Positions 55,633 through 64,000 of a stretch of DNA of 64,000 nucleotides are shown in pieces. The DNA lies in the NCBI RefSeq assembly GCF_041927875.1, contig NZ_JBHFHN010000008.1; one strand, written 5' to 3'. Within the stretch, counting starts at the first letter, position 1; each line of letters opens with the position of its first letter. The DNA comes from Paracoccus sp041927875 (GTDB lineage: Bacteria; Pseudomonadota; Alphaproteobacteria; Rhodobacterales; Rhodobacteraceae). A program made the translations under genes and the position numbers. The notes under the pieces were generated by a model that saw only the letters and a program-made list of their open reading frames with translations, was not told where the DNA came from and made no database searches.

Positions 55633-56547
55633 TCAGCCGCTGGTGCCGCGCGGCGGCACGGGGCCGCGCACCGGCATGGGCGTGGCGGGTTGTGGCTCGG
55701 CGCGCAGTTCGGGCAACTGGATCCGCGCCACCTGCTCGACGATGGGTTCGACCGACAACGGGTGTGTTTCCCCGGTGTGCTGGTCGGGATCGCCCAGATC
55801 CTGCCAGACCCCGCCCTTGAAGATGTCCAGCGCGGCAAAGCGCGCCTTGTAATCCATCTTGCGGCTGCCCGGCACCCAATAGCCCAGATAGACATAGGGC
55901 AGGTCGGCGGCGCGGGCAATCTCGACATGATCCAGGATCATGTGGCTGCCCAGCGACAGGTGATCCTGGCCCGGTTCGTAAAAGCTGTAGACCAGCGACA
56001 GCCCGTCGTCCAGCACATCGGTCAGGCAGACGGCGATCAGATCGCTGTTGTCCGGCCCGGGGATGCTGTGGTCCAGCCGCAGCCCGGCATGGGGGCGGCG
56101 ATATTCGACGACCCGCGACCGCACCGGGGTTTCCTCGACCATGGCCGCAAACTCGAAAATGTCCATGTCGGCCATGCCGCCATCGGCGTGGCGGCGATCC
56201 AGATAGCGGCGGAACAGGCTGAACTGTTCCTCGGTCGCCCAGGGGCTTGTGGCGACGCGCACCAGATCGGCATTGCGGCGCATCACCTTGCGCTGATTGC
56301 GCGAGGGAGCGAAGTCATCGACCCGGATCCGCGCCGACAGGCAGGCGCTGCAATCGGCGCAGGCCGGGCGATACAGCACATTCTGCGACCGCCGAAAGCC
56401 CTGCCGCGACAGCGCGTTGTTCAGCCGTTCCGACCCGTCGCCCGACAGCGCGGTGAACAGCTTGCGCTCCAGCCGATCCGCCAGATAGGGGCAGGGCTGC
56501 GGCGCGGTCACATAGAACTGGGGGGCCAGCGGCAGGCTGTGGCGCAT
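55633..56547 (-). CDS. bpt: Aspartate/glutamate leucyltransferase (Bpt)
   Basis: Bpt (304 residues) attaches leucine from Leu-tRNA to proteins with N-terminal Asp or Glu, marking them for the ClpS-ClpA N-degron route. It has the N-terminal cysteines of the family, PCPYLADR with C19 and CADCSACLSARI with C63, C66 and C69, and the C-terminal GNAT-like domain: LVYSFYEPG, LGSHMILDHVEIAR, LPYVYLGYWVPGSRKMDYKA. The Pro/Arg-rich tail is not conserved. ClpA is encoded at the start of this window. Confidence 0.93.
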   Translation of the reverse strand: MRHSLPLAPQFYVTAPQPCPYLADRLERKLFTALSGDGSERLNNALSRQGFRRSQNVLYRPACADCSACLSARIRVDDFAPSRNQRKVMRRNADLVRVATSPWATEEQFSLFRRYLDRRHADGGMADMDIFEFAAMVEETPVRSRVVEYRRPHAGLRLDHSIPGPDNSDLIAVCLTDVLDDGLSLVYSFYEPGQDHLSLGSHMILDHVEIARAADLPYVYLGYWVPGSRKMDYKARFAALDIFKGGVWQDLGDPDQHTGETHPLSVEPIVEQVARIQLPELRAEPQPATPMPVRGPVPPRGTSG

Positions 56548-56803
56548 GGGCTACTCGGGACGGCAGATCAAGGTCGGGATCGGGGTGGCGGATCGGAACG
56601 GCGTGACAGGTAACATAAGCTGGCCCGGCGCGGGCTTGCAGGTCCGTGCGCTGCGGATATCGCGGCGCCGGTGGCGCAAGGCTAACCCCGATCTTGCCCG
56701 CAGCCAAGCGTCAATGTCGCGTGAGACGCGCCAGCCCGGCCTTGCACCGCCTTGACCTTTGCCCCCCCTTGGGCAAGGTGCGCCTGACCCAAAGGGAAGC
56801 CCG

Positions 56804-58126
56804 ATGCCCACAGATCACCCCGCCGCGCCCGCAACCCGCCGCCCCCCCGCGCCGTTCTCCGGCTATGAGTTCCTGATCGCCTGGCGCTATCTGCGCGCCC
56901 GCCGGGCCGAGGGCGGGGTCAGCGTGATGACCTGGATCAGCCTGATCGGCATCGCCTTGGGCGTGGCTGCCTTGATCGCCACCCTGGCCGTGCGCGCCGG
57001 TTTCCGGGCCGAGTTCGTCGACACGATCCTGGGCGCAAATGCCCATGTGACGGTCTATAACGGCCCGGTCTATGTCGAGGCCGCCGAGATGACGGTGCCT
57101 GGCCGGATCCAGGATTACGACGATCTTGCCGCGCGTCTTGCGCAGGTGCCGGGCGTGACCCGCGCCGCGCCGCTGGTGCGTGGCCAGGTGATGCTGAATA
57201 TCGGTGACCGGTCGAACGTGGCCGAGGTGTTCGGCCTGACGCTGGACAATCTGAAGACCATCCCGCGCGTGGCCGACCCCGAGACCGGCTTTGGCGATAT
57301 CGACAGCCTGGATCAGGGCATCGCCATCGGCTCGGGCCTGGCGCGCGAACTGGGCGTCACGGTGGGCGATACCGTCCGCATGATCTCGCCCAATGGTGCG
57401 CGCACGGCCTTTGGCACCAGCCCGCGCGTCAATGCCTATCCGGTGGTCTATATTTTCACCGCCGGGCGCTATGACATCGACCGCACCCGCGTCTACATGC
57501 CGCTGGCCGAGGCGCAGAGCTATTTCAACCGCGAAGGCGTCGCCGATGAGGTCGAGATCTTCGTGACCAACCCCGAACAGGTCGACAGCCATATCCCCGC
57601 CCTGCGGCAGGTCGCCGGTCCCGCCGCGCTGACCTGGACCTGGCGCGACGGCGCGGGCAGCTTTCTGCGCGCCCTCGACATCGAGGACAACGTGATGTTC
57701 GTCATCCTGTCGATCCTGGTGATGATCGCCACGATGAACATCACCTCGGGGCTGATCATGCTGGTCAAGAACAAGGGGCGCGACATCGGCATCTTGCGCA
57801 CCATGGGCCTGACCCAAGGCGCGGTGATGCGGGTGTTCTTCCTGTGCGGCGCCTTTACCGGGGTGATCGGCACGGCGATCGGCGTGGTGCTGGGCGTGCT
57901 GTTCGCGCTGAATGTCGACAGCGTGATGGCATTCGCCAACTGGGCCAGCGGCGGCGGTGCCTGGGATCCCTCGATCCGCGGCATCTACGAACTGCCTGCG
58001 AAACTGCGCGGCATCGACATCGCCAAGGCCATCGGCCTGTCGCTGATCCTGTCGTTTCTTGTCACCATCTTCCCGGCGCGCCGCGCCGCCCGGATGAACC
58101 CGGTCGAGGCCCTGCGCTATGAATGA
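56804..58126 (+). CDS. Lipoprotein-releasing ABC transporter permease (LolC/LolE family)
   Basis: A 440-residue inner-membrane permease that extracts lipoproteins for transfer to LolA. One N-terminal helix (VSVMTWISLIGIALGVAALIATLAVR, near residue 38), a large periplasmic domain to about residue 290, and three C-terminal helices ending in FPARRAARMNPVEALRYE, a hallmark of the MacB/LolC permease superfamily. AAGGGAAG precedes ATG 56804. Overlaps lolD by eight bases. Confidence 0.93.
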   Translation: MPTDHPAAPATRRPPAPFSGYEFLIAWRYLRARRAEGGVSVMTWISLIGIALGVAALIATLAVRAGFRAEFVDTILGANAHVTVYNGPVYVEAAEMTVPGRIQDYDDLAARLAQVPGVTRAAPLVRGQVMLNIGDRSNVAEVFGLTLDNLKTIPRVADPETGFGDIDSLDQGIAIGSGLARELGVTVGDTVRMISPNGARTAFGTSPRVNAYPVVYIFTAGRYDIDRTRVYMPLAEAQSYFNREGVADEVEIFVTNPEQVDSHIPALRQVAGPAALTWTWRDGAGSFLRALDIEDNVMFVILSILVMIATMNITSGLIMLVKNKGRDIGILRTMGLTQGAVMRVFFLCGAFTGVIGTAIGVVLGVLFALNVDSVMAFANWASGGGAWDPSIRGIYELPAKLRGIDIAKAIGLSLILSFLVTIFPARRAARMNPVEALRYE

Positions 58127-58799
58127 CGTGCTGACCCTTCAGGGGATCGAAAAGACCTATAACGCGGGCCGCCCGAATGCGGTGCCGGTGCTGCGCGGTG
58201 TCGATCTGGTGATCCCGCGCGGGCAGGTGGTGGCGCTGGTCGCACCCTCGGGGGCGGGGAAATCGACGCTGCTGCACATCGCCGGTCTGCTGGACACGCC
58301 CGATGCGGGGCGCGTGCTGATCGGCGGGGCCGACATGACCGGCCTTTCCGATCGTGCCCGGACCGAGGCGCGGCGCCGCGATCTGGGCTTTGTCTATCAG
58401 TTCCACCACCTCCTGCCCGAGTTCACGGCGCTGGAGAACATCACCCTGCCGCAGCTGGCCGACGGGGTGCCGGGCGGTCAGGCCCGCGACCGGGCGCGGG
58501 CCCTGCTCGATCGGGTCGGCCTGCGGGCGCGGGCCGCGCACCGTCCGGCGGAAATGTCGGGGGGAGAACAGCAGCGCGTGGCCTTTTGCCGTGCGCTTGC
58601 CAATGGTCCCAAACTGCTGCTGGCCGACGAACCGACCGGCAATCTGGACAGCGCCACCGCCGATCAGGTGTTCGGCGCGCTGATGGATGTGGTGCGCGAC
58701 ACCGGCCTGTCGGCGCTGATCGCCACCCACAACCCGGAGCTGGCCGCGCGCATGGACCGCATCCTGCGGCTGGATCAGGGTCGGCTGATCGACGCCTGA
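58119..58799 (+). CDS. lolD: Lipoprotein-releasing ABC transporter ATP-binding protein LolD
   Basis: The ATPase of the Lol complex, 226 residues. Walker A APSGAGKST is at residues 42-50, the Q-loop region FVYQFHHLLPEF near residue 89, signature MSGGEQQRVAFCRAL near residue 146 and Walker B LLLADEPTGNLD near residue 167. It begins inside the permease gene, so the two are made together. Confidence 0.95.
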   Translation: MNDVLTLQGIEKTYNAGRPNAVPVLRGVDLVIPRGQVVALVAPSGAGKSTLLHIAGLLDTPDAGRVLIGGADMTGLSDRARTEARRRDLGFVYQFHHLLPEFTALENITLPQLADGVPGGQARDRARALLDRVGLRARAAHRPAEMSGGEQQRVAFCRALANGPKLLLADEPTGNLDSATADQVFGALMDVVRDTGLSALIATHNPELAARMDRILRLDQGRLIDA

Positions 58800-58870
58800 C
58801 CTTGCGCGTGCCGCCTTGCCCCGCCGTCGCCGCGGTGGCACGATAAGGCCCGCAGCAAAAGGGGGCCGAT

Positions 58871-59287
58871 ATGCGCGCAACGATCTGGGCAATGGGGATG
58901 ATCGCCTTCGGGCTGACGGCGGGGCTGACGGCCTGCACCACCCCGGCCGAGGATGGCCGCGCCGATTTCCGCGCCTTCTGCGCCTCATGCCATGGCGATG
59001 ACGGTCGCGGGCATGGCGGGGCCGAGCCGGAACTGGACGCCGCCCCCGCCGATCTGACGCTGATCGCCGCGCGCAACGGCGGCAGCTTCCCGCGCCGCGC
59101 GACCATGGCCAAGATCTATGGCGACGGCGACACCAACCCGCATGGCGCGGTGATGCCGCAATTCGGCCCGCTGATGGATGGCGCGCTGATCCCCTATGAC
59201 AGCGGCGACGGCATCAAGACCCCGACCCCGGTGCGGCTGGTGGCGATTGCCGAATATCTGGAACAGATCCAGCGCCCGGCACGCTAA
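58871..59287 (+). CDS. Lipoprotein-type cytochrome c
   Basis: A 138-residue class I cytochrome c. The signal peptide ends with GLTAGLTACTT, so acylation at the Cys near residue 22 is likely, and the heme site CASCH near residue 37 is followed by GDDGRGHGG. The distal methionine ligand is in GAVMPQFGP near residue 97. It would be attached to a membrane facing the periplasm. It lies after lolD but is unlikely to be functionally tied to it. Confidence 0.87.
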   Translation: MRATIWAMGMIAFGLTAGLTACTTPAEDGRADFRAFCASCHGDDGRGHGGAEPELDAAPADLTLIAARNGGSFPRRATMAKIYGDGDTNPHGAVMPQFGPLMDGALIPYDSGDGIKTPTPVRLVAIAEYLEQIQRPAR

Positions 59288-59297
59288 GGCGCGGACC

Positions 59298-59363
59298 CTT
59301 TCTTCTTGGCCCAGATATCCCAAGGGGTGAGGAGGATCAGGAAACGGTCCGGGGGACCGTTTC
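59298..59363 (-). repeat. Dispersed hairpin plus AAGAAGAAAG element after the cytochrome c gene
   Basis: On the minus strand: perfect ten-base hairpin GAAACGGTCC-CCC-GGACCGTTTC (59363-59341), a C-rich spacer, then GGGATATCTGGGCCAAGAAG and AAAG ending at 59298. Between two convergent genes. Confidence 0.75.
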
Positions 59364-59428
59364 CCCGACGAACGCCCGAGGCCCTGGCCGAGGGCAGGGC
59401 GCAGCCCGAGCGGGGCAGGCCCCCTCCC

Positions 59429-60220
59429 TTACGCTTCGGGCCGGATGCGCTTGGCGGACCCATCGGCAAAGGCCGCCAACCGGTCGCGCGCCGCGGGCTG
59501 GGTGTTGACGATCCCGGCCAGCACCGCCTCGGCATAGGCGGCATCCAGACCCGACATGTTCTGGAAATGCGAAATCCCCGAACAGATGGCAAAGTTCGAC
59601 AGGCTGGTATTGGCGGCGCAGGCGCGGGCGATCTCGATGGCCTTGGCCTCGCTGTCCTCGACCAGATATTGCGCCAGCCCGACCGCCACCGCCTCGTCGC
59701 GCTGATAGACCCGCCCGGTCAGCATCATGTCGATCATCCGCGCCTTGCCGACCAGATCGGCCACCCGGATCGTCGCGCCGCCACCGGTGAACAGCCCGCG
59801 CGTGCCCTCGGGCAAGGCGAAATAGGTTGACGCATCGGCCACACGGATGTGGAAGGACGAGGCCAGCTCCAGCCCGCCGCCGACCACCGCGCCCTTCAGC
59901 GCGCCGATCACCGGCACCCCGCCATATTCGATCTTGTTGAACGCCTCATGCCAGCGCAGGCACAGATGCATGAAGGCTTCGGGGCGGCGATCCTCGCGGT
60001 GGTGTTCGACCAGATCAAGGCCCGCACAGAAGTGGTCGCCCTCGGCCCGCACGACGACGGCGCGCAGGCCCGACCGGGGCAGGGCGGTGAAAAAGGCGAT
60101 CAGATCCTCGATCGTCGCCTCGTCCAGCGCATTGCGCTTGGACGGGCGGTTCAGCGTCAGGATGCCGATGCCGTCATCCTCGCGCAGGGTCAGGTTGGTC
60201 AGGGTCAGATCTTGGGTCAT
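59429..60220 (-). CDS. Crotonase/enoyl-CoA hydratase family protein
   Basis: A 263-residue crotonase-fold enzyme. The oxyanion-hole region HFCAGLDL near residue 65, the GGGLELASS block near residue 113 and the catalytic-site FALPEGTRGLFTGGGA near residue 133 are all present, with both glutamates of true hydratases in their usual places. The substrate acyl-CoA cannot be told. It is upstream of the convergent cytochrome gene and downstream of the TRAP permease on the same strand. Confidence 0.88.
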   Translation of the reverse strand: MTQDLTLTNLTLREDDGIGILTLNRPSKRNALDEATIEDLIAFFTALPRSGLRAVVVRAEGDHFCAGLDLVEHHREDRRPEAFMHLCLRWHEAFNKIEYGGVPVIGALKGAVVGGGLELASSFHIRVADASTYFALPEGTRGLFTGGGATIRVADLVGKARMIDMMLTGRVYQRDEAVAVGLAQYLVEDSEAKAIEIARACAANTSLSNFAICSGISHFQNMSGLDAAYAEAVLAGIVNTQPAARDRLAAFADGSAKRIRPEA

Positions 60221-60295
60221 CGGGCGATCCTTGCAGATGTCGCGGCAGGAAAAAAGGGGGGCCGCTGGCCCCCCTGATGGTCGGTGACAAGTGCG

Positions 60296-62392
60296 TCAGG
60301 CCGGGGTCGGGGCCTGCCCGCGCCCGGCCAGAAGCTGCCGGGTCAGCGGAATGGCGAACAGCACGATGCCGATGATCGTGACCGTCAGATCGGGCGCGAT
60401 CAGCAGCACCGCCGCCAGCACCAGCAGCAGCCGTTCAAACCAGTAAAGCGGCCCCAGCATCCAGTTGGTGATCGCCGTCGACAGCGCCAGGATCCCCAGC
60501 ATCGCCCCGCCCGTGGCCAGCACGAACAGCGGCAGGGTGAAATCCTTGGTCACGATCAGCAGCGCGGGCTGGAAGGCAAAGACGAATGGCACCAGTGCCT
60601 TGCCCATCGACAGCCGGAAGGCGGTGTTGCCCGCCTTGAAGGCATTCGCCCCCGCGATCCCCGCCGCGGCATAGGCCGCCAGCGCCACCGGCGGCGTCAC
60701 ATCCGCCAGCACGCCGAAGTAGAAGACGAAGAAATGCGCGACGATGGGTTCGACCCCCAGCAGCCCCAGGATCGGCGCGGCCACGGCGACCATGATGATG
60801 TAATTCGCCGTGGTCGGGATGCCGCAGCCCATCAGCACGCAAACCACCGCCGTCATCACCAGGGTGAACAGCAGCGTCAGCGACTGCACCGAGATCAGGT
60901 CAAAGGGCAGCACGCCCAGCCAGCCATCGACACTGGTCGCCCAGTCCTGCGCCGCCGTGGTCACCATATAGGCGACGCGGAAGCCGACGCCGGTCAGGGT
61001 GACGACGCCGATCACCACGCCGACCAGCGCAGCGGCGGCGGTCACCGACAACGATTGCTTGGCGCCCAGGGTGAAGCCTTCCCACAGGCCATGGGCGGTC
61101 TGGCGCAGGCCATCGGGGATGCCGTGGCGCATCACCTCTTGCACGATCAGCACCGCGATGCAGCAGGTGATCGACCAGAAGGCGGCGGCAAAGGGCGTCA
61201 TCCCCGACATCAGGATGGCGATCAGCACGATCAGCGGCACCACCGTCAGCCAGCCCTCTTTCAGCACCTTCCAGGCGTTCGGCAGCTCATCGGGGTGCAG
61301 GCCGCGCAAGCCCAGGCGGCGGGCCTCAAGATGGACCTGCACCAGCACGCCGAAGAAATGCATGAAAGCCGGGACGATCGCCGCGATCAGGATGGTTTGC
61401 AGCGGCAGGCCCAGATATTCGATCATCAGGAACGCCACCGCGCCCATGATCGGCGGGGTGATCTGCCCGCCGGTCGATGCTGCCGCCTCGACCGAGGCGG
61501 CGAAATGGCGGGGGTAACCGACGCGGATCATCGCCGGAATGGTCAGCGCCCCGGTCGTCACCGTATTGGCAATCGACGAGCCCGAGATCGACCCGAGCAG
61601 CGCCGAGGACAGCACCGACACCTTGGCCGGCCCCCCGGAATAGCGGCCGGCCAAGGCACTGGCGATGTCGATGAACAACTGCCCCAGCCCGATGCGGGTG
61701 GCCATCACGCCAAACAGCACGAAGTGGAACACATAGGTGGCGATCACGCCAAGCGCGGTGCCGTAGATCCCCTGCGAGGTCAGATAAAGGTGGTTCACGA
61801 TGCCGCGCCAATCGGCACCCGGATGGGCAAAGGCCGCCGGGAAATAGGGTCCGAAATAGGCATAGGCCATGAACAGGATGGCGATGACCGGCAAGGGCCA
61901 GCCCATCGACCGGCGCACCGCCTCAAGCAGGGTGACGATCAGGATGGTGCCCATCGTCACGTCCAGCACGTTCGGATTGCCGACACGGAAGGCCAGATCG
62001 GCATAGATCCAGGGCACATAAAGCGCCGCCGCCGCGCCAGCCAGGGCAAACAGCCAGTCGATCACCGGCAGGCCGAACAGCGACAGCGGGCCGCGCGAGG
62101 CCGGCACCGGCTCACCGCTGCGGGTGAAGGCCGCGAAGAAGATGAACACCAGAAGCAGCGTCGCCGCCAGATGCAGGCCGCGATGCGTGGTGGCCTGCGG
62201 GATGCCGAAACCGGCGGTGTAGTAATGATAGCACGACAGCAGGAACAGCAGCCCCCCCGCCAACAGCGTCATCGCGCCGGGCAGCGGGCGAAAGCGCAGT
62301 TCGGGGTCGAACTTTTCCTCGATGGCTTGCAGCTCATCGGCGGTCAGATGGGTGACGTGCGGGCCGTGCCCGGTCTGCGGCGAAGTGGTCAT
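60296..62392 (-). CDS. TRAP transporter fused permease (DctQ-DctM)
   Basis: A 698-residue permease with the small DctQ-like part fused to the large DctM part, the form that works with TAXI-type binding proteins. It has about 16 to 18 hydrophobic helices. The segments GSISGSSIANTVTTGALTIPAMI near residue 260 and GCGIPTTANYIIMVAVAAPIL near residue 520 are typical DctM motifs. Sodium-driven uptake of a small acid is likely, but the substrate is unknown. The binding protein gene is directly upstream. Confidence 0.93.
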   Translation of the reverse strand: MTTSPQTGHGPHVTHLTADELQAIEEKFDPELRFRPLPGAMTLLAGGLLFLLSCYHYYTAGFGIPQATTHRGLHLAATLLLVFIFFAAFTRSGEPVPASRGPLSLFGLPVIDWLFALAGAAAALYVPWIYADLAFRVGNPNVLDVTMGTILIVTLLEAVRRSMGWPLPVIAILFMAYAYFGPYFPAAFAHPGADWRGIVNHLYLTSQGIYGTALGVIATYVFHFVLFGVMATRIGLGQLFIDIASALAGRYSGGPAKVSVLSSALLGSISGSSIANTVTTGALTIPAMIRVGYPRHFAASVEAAASTGGQITPPIMGAVAFLMIEYLGLPLQTILIAAIVPAFMHFFGVLVQVHLEARRLGLRGLHPDELPNAWKVLKEGWLTVVPLIVLIAILMSGMTPFAAAFWSITCCIAVLIVQEVMRHGIPDGLRQTAHGLWEGFTLGAKQSLSVTAAAALVGVVIGVVTLTGVGFRVAYMVTTAAQDWATSVDGWLGVLPFDLISVQSLTLLFTLVMTAVVCVLMGCGIPTTANYIIMVAVAAPILGLLGVEPIVAHFFVFYFGVLADVTPPVALAAYAAAGIAGANAFKAGNTAFRLSMGKALVPFVFAFQPALLIVTKDFTLPLFVLATGGAMLGILALSTAITNWMLGPLYWFERLLLVLAAVLLIAPDLTVTIIGIVLFAIPLTRQLLAGRGQAPTPA

Positions 62393-62412
62393 GTCTGTTT
62401 CCTGGCAAAGGC

Positions 62413-62442
62413 ACGGGCGCGGGGGGGATGCCCCGCGCCCGT
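62413..62442 (-). terminator. Hairpin between the TRAP binding-protein and permease genes
   Basis: ACGGGCGCGGGG (62413-62424) and CCCCGCGCCCGT (62431-62442) form a perfect 12-base stem with a six-base loop. No T-run follows on the minus strand; it may slow readthrough or protect the upstream mRNA, giving more binding protein than permease. Confidence 0.55.
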
Positions 62443-62448
62443 TGATCG

Positions 62449-63456
62449 TTACTTCAGCAGACCCGCTTCTTTATAGAAGCGTTCGGCACCCGGATGCAGC
62501 GGAATGCCCAGACCATCCAGCGCATGTTCCTTGGTGATCAGCTTGCCCTTGGCATGGCCCGCATCCAGTTGCTTGCGGGTGTTGTCGTTCCACAGCGCCT
62601 GGGTGATGCCATAGATCAGGTCATCGGGCTGATCGGCCGAAGTCACCCATTGCGCGCCGACGGCGATGGTAGCGGTGTCGGCATCGACGCCGTTATAGGT
62701 GCCGGCTGGCACGGTATCGGCGGCAAAGAACGGGTATTTGGCGATGATCGCCTGCGCCGCCTCGGCCGGGATCGGCACCAGGGTAACGGCGTGCTGGCTG
62801 GCCAGTTCGGCAATCGCCCCCGCCGGATAGCCGCCGACAAAGAAGAACGCATCCATCTGGCCGTCCTTCATCCGTTCGGCCGCCTGATCGGGCTTCAGGA
62901 ACTCGGCGCGGACATCGCCTTCGGTCAGGCCCGCGCTTTCCAGCACGATGCGGGCATCGACCAGCGTGCCGGATCCCGGTTCGTCCATCGACACGCGCTT
63001 GCCCTTCAGATCGGCGACGCTGGCGATGCCGGCATCGGCGCGGGCCACCAGATGCAGCGATTCCGGGTAAAGGTTGGCGATGGCGCGCAGCTTGTCGGCG
63101 GCGGGCTGGCCCTCCCAGATGCCGGTGCCGGTCTGCGCCCAGGCGGCGACATCGCCCTGGACAAAGCCCGATTCCAGCGTGCCGCCCATGACCGCGTTCA
63201 CATTGGCGACCGAGCCATTGGCCGCGATGGCCGAGGCCACCAGACCGGGAACGCCGCAGGAGCCGCCCTCATCGCAGGGGCGCGACCCCGGCGGGTTCGA
63301 GATGGCATTGGCCAGCAGCCCGCCGATCGGGTAATAGGTGCCCGCGGTGCCGCCGGTGCCGATGCGGAAGAAGCTCATGTTCTGGGCCGAGGCCGCACCG
63401 GCCAGCGTGCCGATGGCCAGGGCCAGGCCCAGCAGGGGTTTCAGTCGAATGGTCAT
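62449..63456 (-). CDS. TAXI family TRAP transporter solute-binding protein
   Basis: A 335-residue periplasmic binding protein. The signal peptide is MTIRLKPLLGLALAIGTLAGAASAQ, and the mature part begins with MSFFRIGTGGTAGTYYPIGGLLA, the TAXI hallmark that binds the ligand carboxylate. GKRVSMDEPGSGTLVDARIVL near residue 152 is the second conserved block. GGAGGA precedes the ATG. Ligand unknown. Confidence 0.93.
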   Translation of the reverse strand: MTIRLKPLLGLALAIGTLAGAASAQNMSFFRIGTGGTAGTYYPIGGLLANAISNPPGSRPCDEGGSCGVPGLVASAIAANGSVANVNAVMGGTLESGFVQGDVAAWAQTGTGIWEGQPAADKLRAIANLYPESLHLVARADAGIASVADLKGKRVSMDEPGSGTLVDARIVLESAGLTEGDVRAEFLKPDQAAERMKDGQMDAFFFVGGYPAGAIAELASQHAVTLVPIPAEAAQAIIAKYPFFAADTVPAGTYNGVDADTATIAVGAQWVTSADQPDDLIYGITQALWNDNTRKQLDAGHAKGKLITKEHALDGLGIPLHPGAERFYKEAGLLK

Positions 63457-63625
63457 CGCGGTCCTCCGTCAAACATTTTATATCCTCTAAAGGTGCGGCA
63501 GGCAGTCGCGGATGTCCAGCCATTCGCGCCGCTTTCACCCGCCGAAAGTCGCAGGGCGGGGGCGGGTTGCGTGTCGCCGCCCGGCGCGGCAAGGTGCGGC
63601 CAGACCGCAAGAAAGGGGCAAGGCC

Positions 63626-64000
63626 ATGACCCAAGACCAACCGATCCGGCTGAGCGCGCTGGCACATGGTGGCGGCTGCGGCTGCAAGCTCGCGCCCTCG
63701 GTTCTGCGCGAATTGCTGGCCGATCAGCCGCTGGCGGCGGCCTTTCCGCAGCTTCTGGTGGGCAGCGACACCGCCGATGACGCCGCCGTCTGGCAGGTCG
63801 ATGACGCGACCTGCGTGATTGCCACCACGGATTTCTTCATGCCGATGGTCGATGACCCGCGCGATTTCGGCCGCATCGCCGCGACCAATGCGATTTCCGA
63901 TGTCTATGCGATGGGCGGGCGGCCGATCATGGCGCTGGCGATCCTGGGAATGCCCATCGACAAGCTGCCCGCCGCCACCATCCGCGAGATCCTGAACGGC
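63626..64000 (+). CDS. selD: Selenide, water dikinase SelD (5' part; cut by window edge)
   Basis: SelD makes selenophosphate from selenide and ATP for selenocysteine or selenouridine. 125 codons are visible. The N-terminal GGGCGCK places the catalytic Cys at C18 and the lysine at K21, so this is a cysteine rather than selenocysteine form. The ATP/Mg region follows: TTDFFMPMVDDPRDFGRIAATNAISDVYAMGG near residue 69. AAGGGGCAAGG precedes the ATG. It implies that the organism uses selenium; other sel genes may lie beyond the edge. Confidence 0.93.
   Translation, partial: MTQDQPIRLSALAHGGGCGCKLAPSVLRELLADQPLAAAFPQLLVGSDTADDAAVWQVDDATCVIATTDFFMPMVDDPRDFGRIAATNAISDVYAMGGRPIMALAILGMPIDKLPAATIREILNG

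Noticed and set aside
60284..62476. Plus-strand frame of 730 codons opposite the TRAP permease
   Set aside because: Arg/Gln/His-rich antisense of a hydrophobic protein; no family resemblance.

Overview
The window reads as chromosome of a high-GC alphaproteobacterium of the Rhodobacterales, most like Paracoccus. The grounds are the F1-only ATP synthase operon (atpHAGDC without F0 genes), the cco oxidase genes followed by ccoGHIS with TTGAY-N4-RTCAA (FNR-type) boxes, the methylmalonyl-CoA epimerase/DUF1467 pair, the TAXI-type TRAP transporter and the -35/-10 pattern TTGNNN-N16/17-TANNNN. Genus is inferred from gene content and order only; no database was searched. No rRNA, prophage, insertion sequence or CRISPR array was seen.

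Layout. 1-4.1 kb: clpA (3' end cut by the window edge), gloB, a methyltransferase. 4.2-9.4 kb: atpHAGDC ending in a clear terminator. 9.4-11.8 kb: H-type lectin protein, mazG, M20 amidohydrolase. 11.8-18.2 kb: one long run, yajC-secD-secF-Mth938-ccmA-ccmB-ccmC-ccmD-ccmG, joining Sec export to cytochrome c maturation. 18.7-27.3 kb: orphan response regulator, mce/DUF1467, nitroreductase, small conserved proteins, M48 lipoprotein, tRNA-Glu(TTC), recJ, a hydrolase/isomerase pair, prs. 27.3-35.4 kb: carB and divergent aspS, a GNAT enzyme, ilvD. 35.4-41.5 kb: DUF599 protein, a membrane EEP-family protein, glcDEF glycolate oxidase, Hsp20. 41.5-44.5 kb: gene-poor, repeat-bearing stretch with one lipoprotein and a universal stress protein. 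44.5-53.0 kb: ccoNOQP and ccoGHIS for the cbb3 oxidase and its assembly. 53-55.6 kb: ilvBN with a leader peptide and attenuator. 55.6-64 kb: bpt, lolC/lolD, a lipoprotein cytochrome c, a crotonase, a TRAP transporter and the start of selD.

How it fits together. Much of the window serves aerobic to microaerobic respiration: ATP synthase, heme export and cytochrome c maturation, the high-affinity cbb3 oxidase with its copper ATPase, and an FNR-like box also placed before the stress protein. Branched-chain amino acid synthesis appears twice (ilvD, ilvBN).

Most notable observations: (1) a complete transcription-attenuation leader before ilvB, with promoter, 16-residue peptide carrying Leu-Ile-Leu-Val-Val, a possible antiterminator and an intrinsic terminator; (2) a dispersed intergenic element (GC hairpin followed by TATTTGGGCCAAGAAGAAAG or a variant) present at six places and sometimes read into protein ends; (3) GlcF with Arg in place of a conserved iron-sulfur cysteine; (4) three FNR-type boxes around usp and the cco genes.
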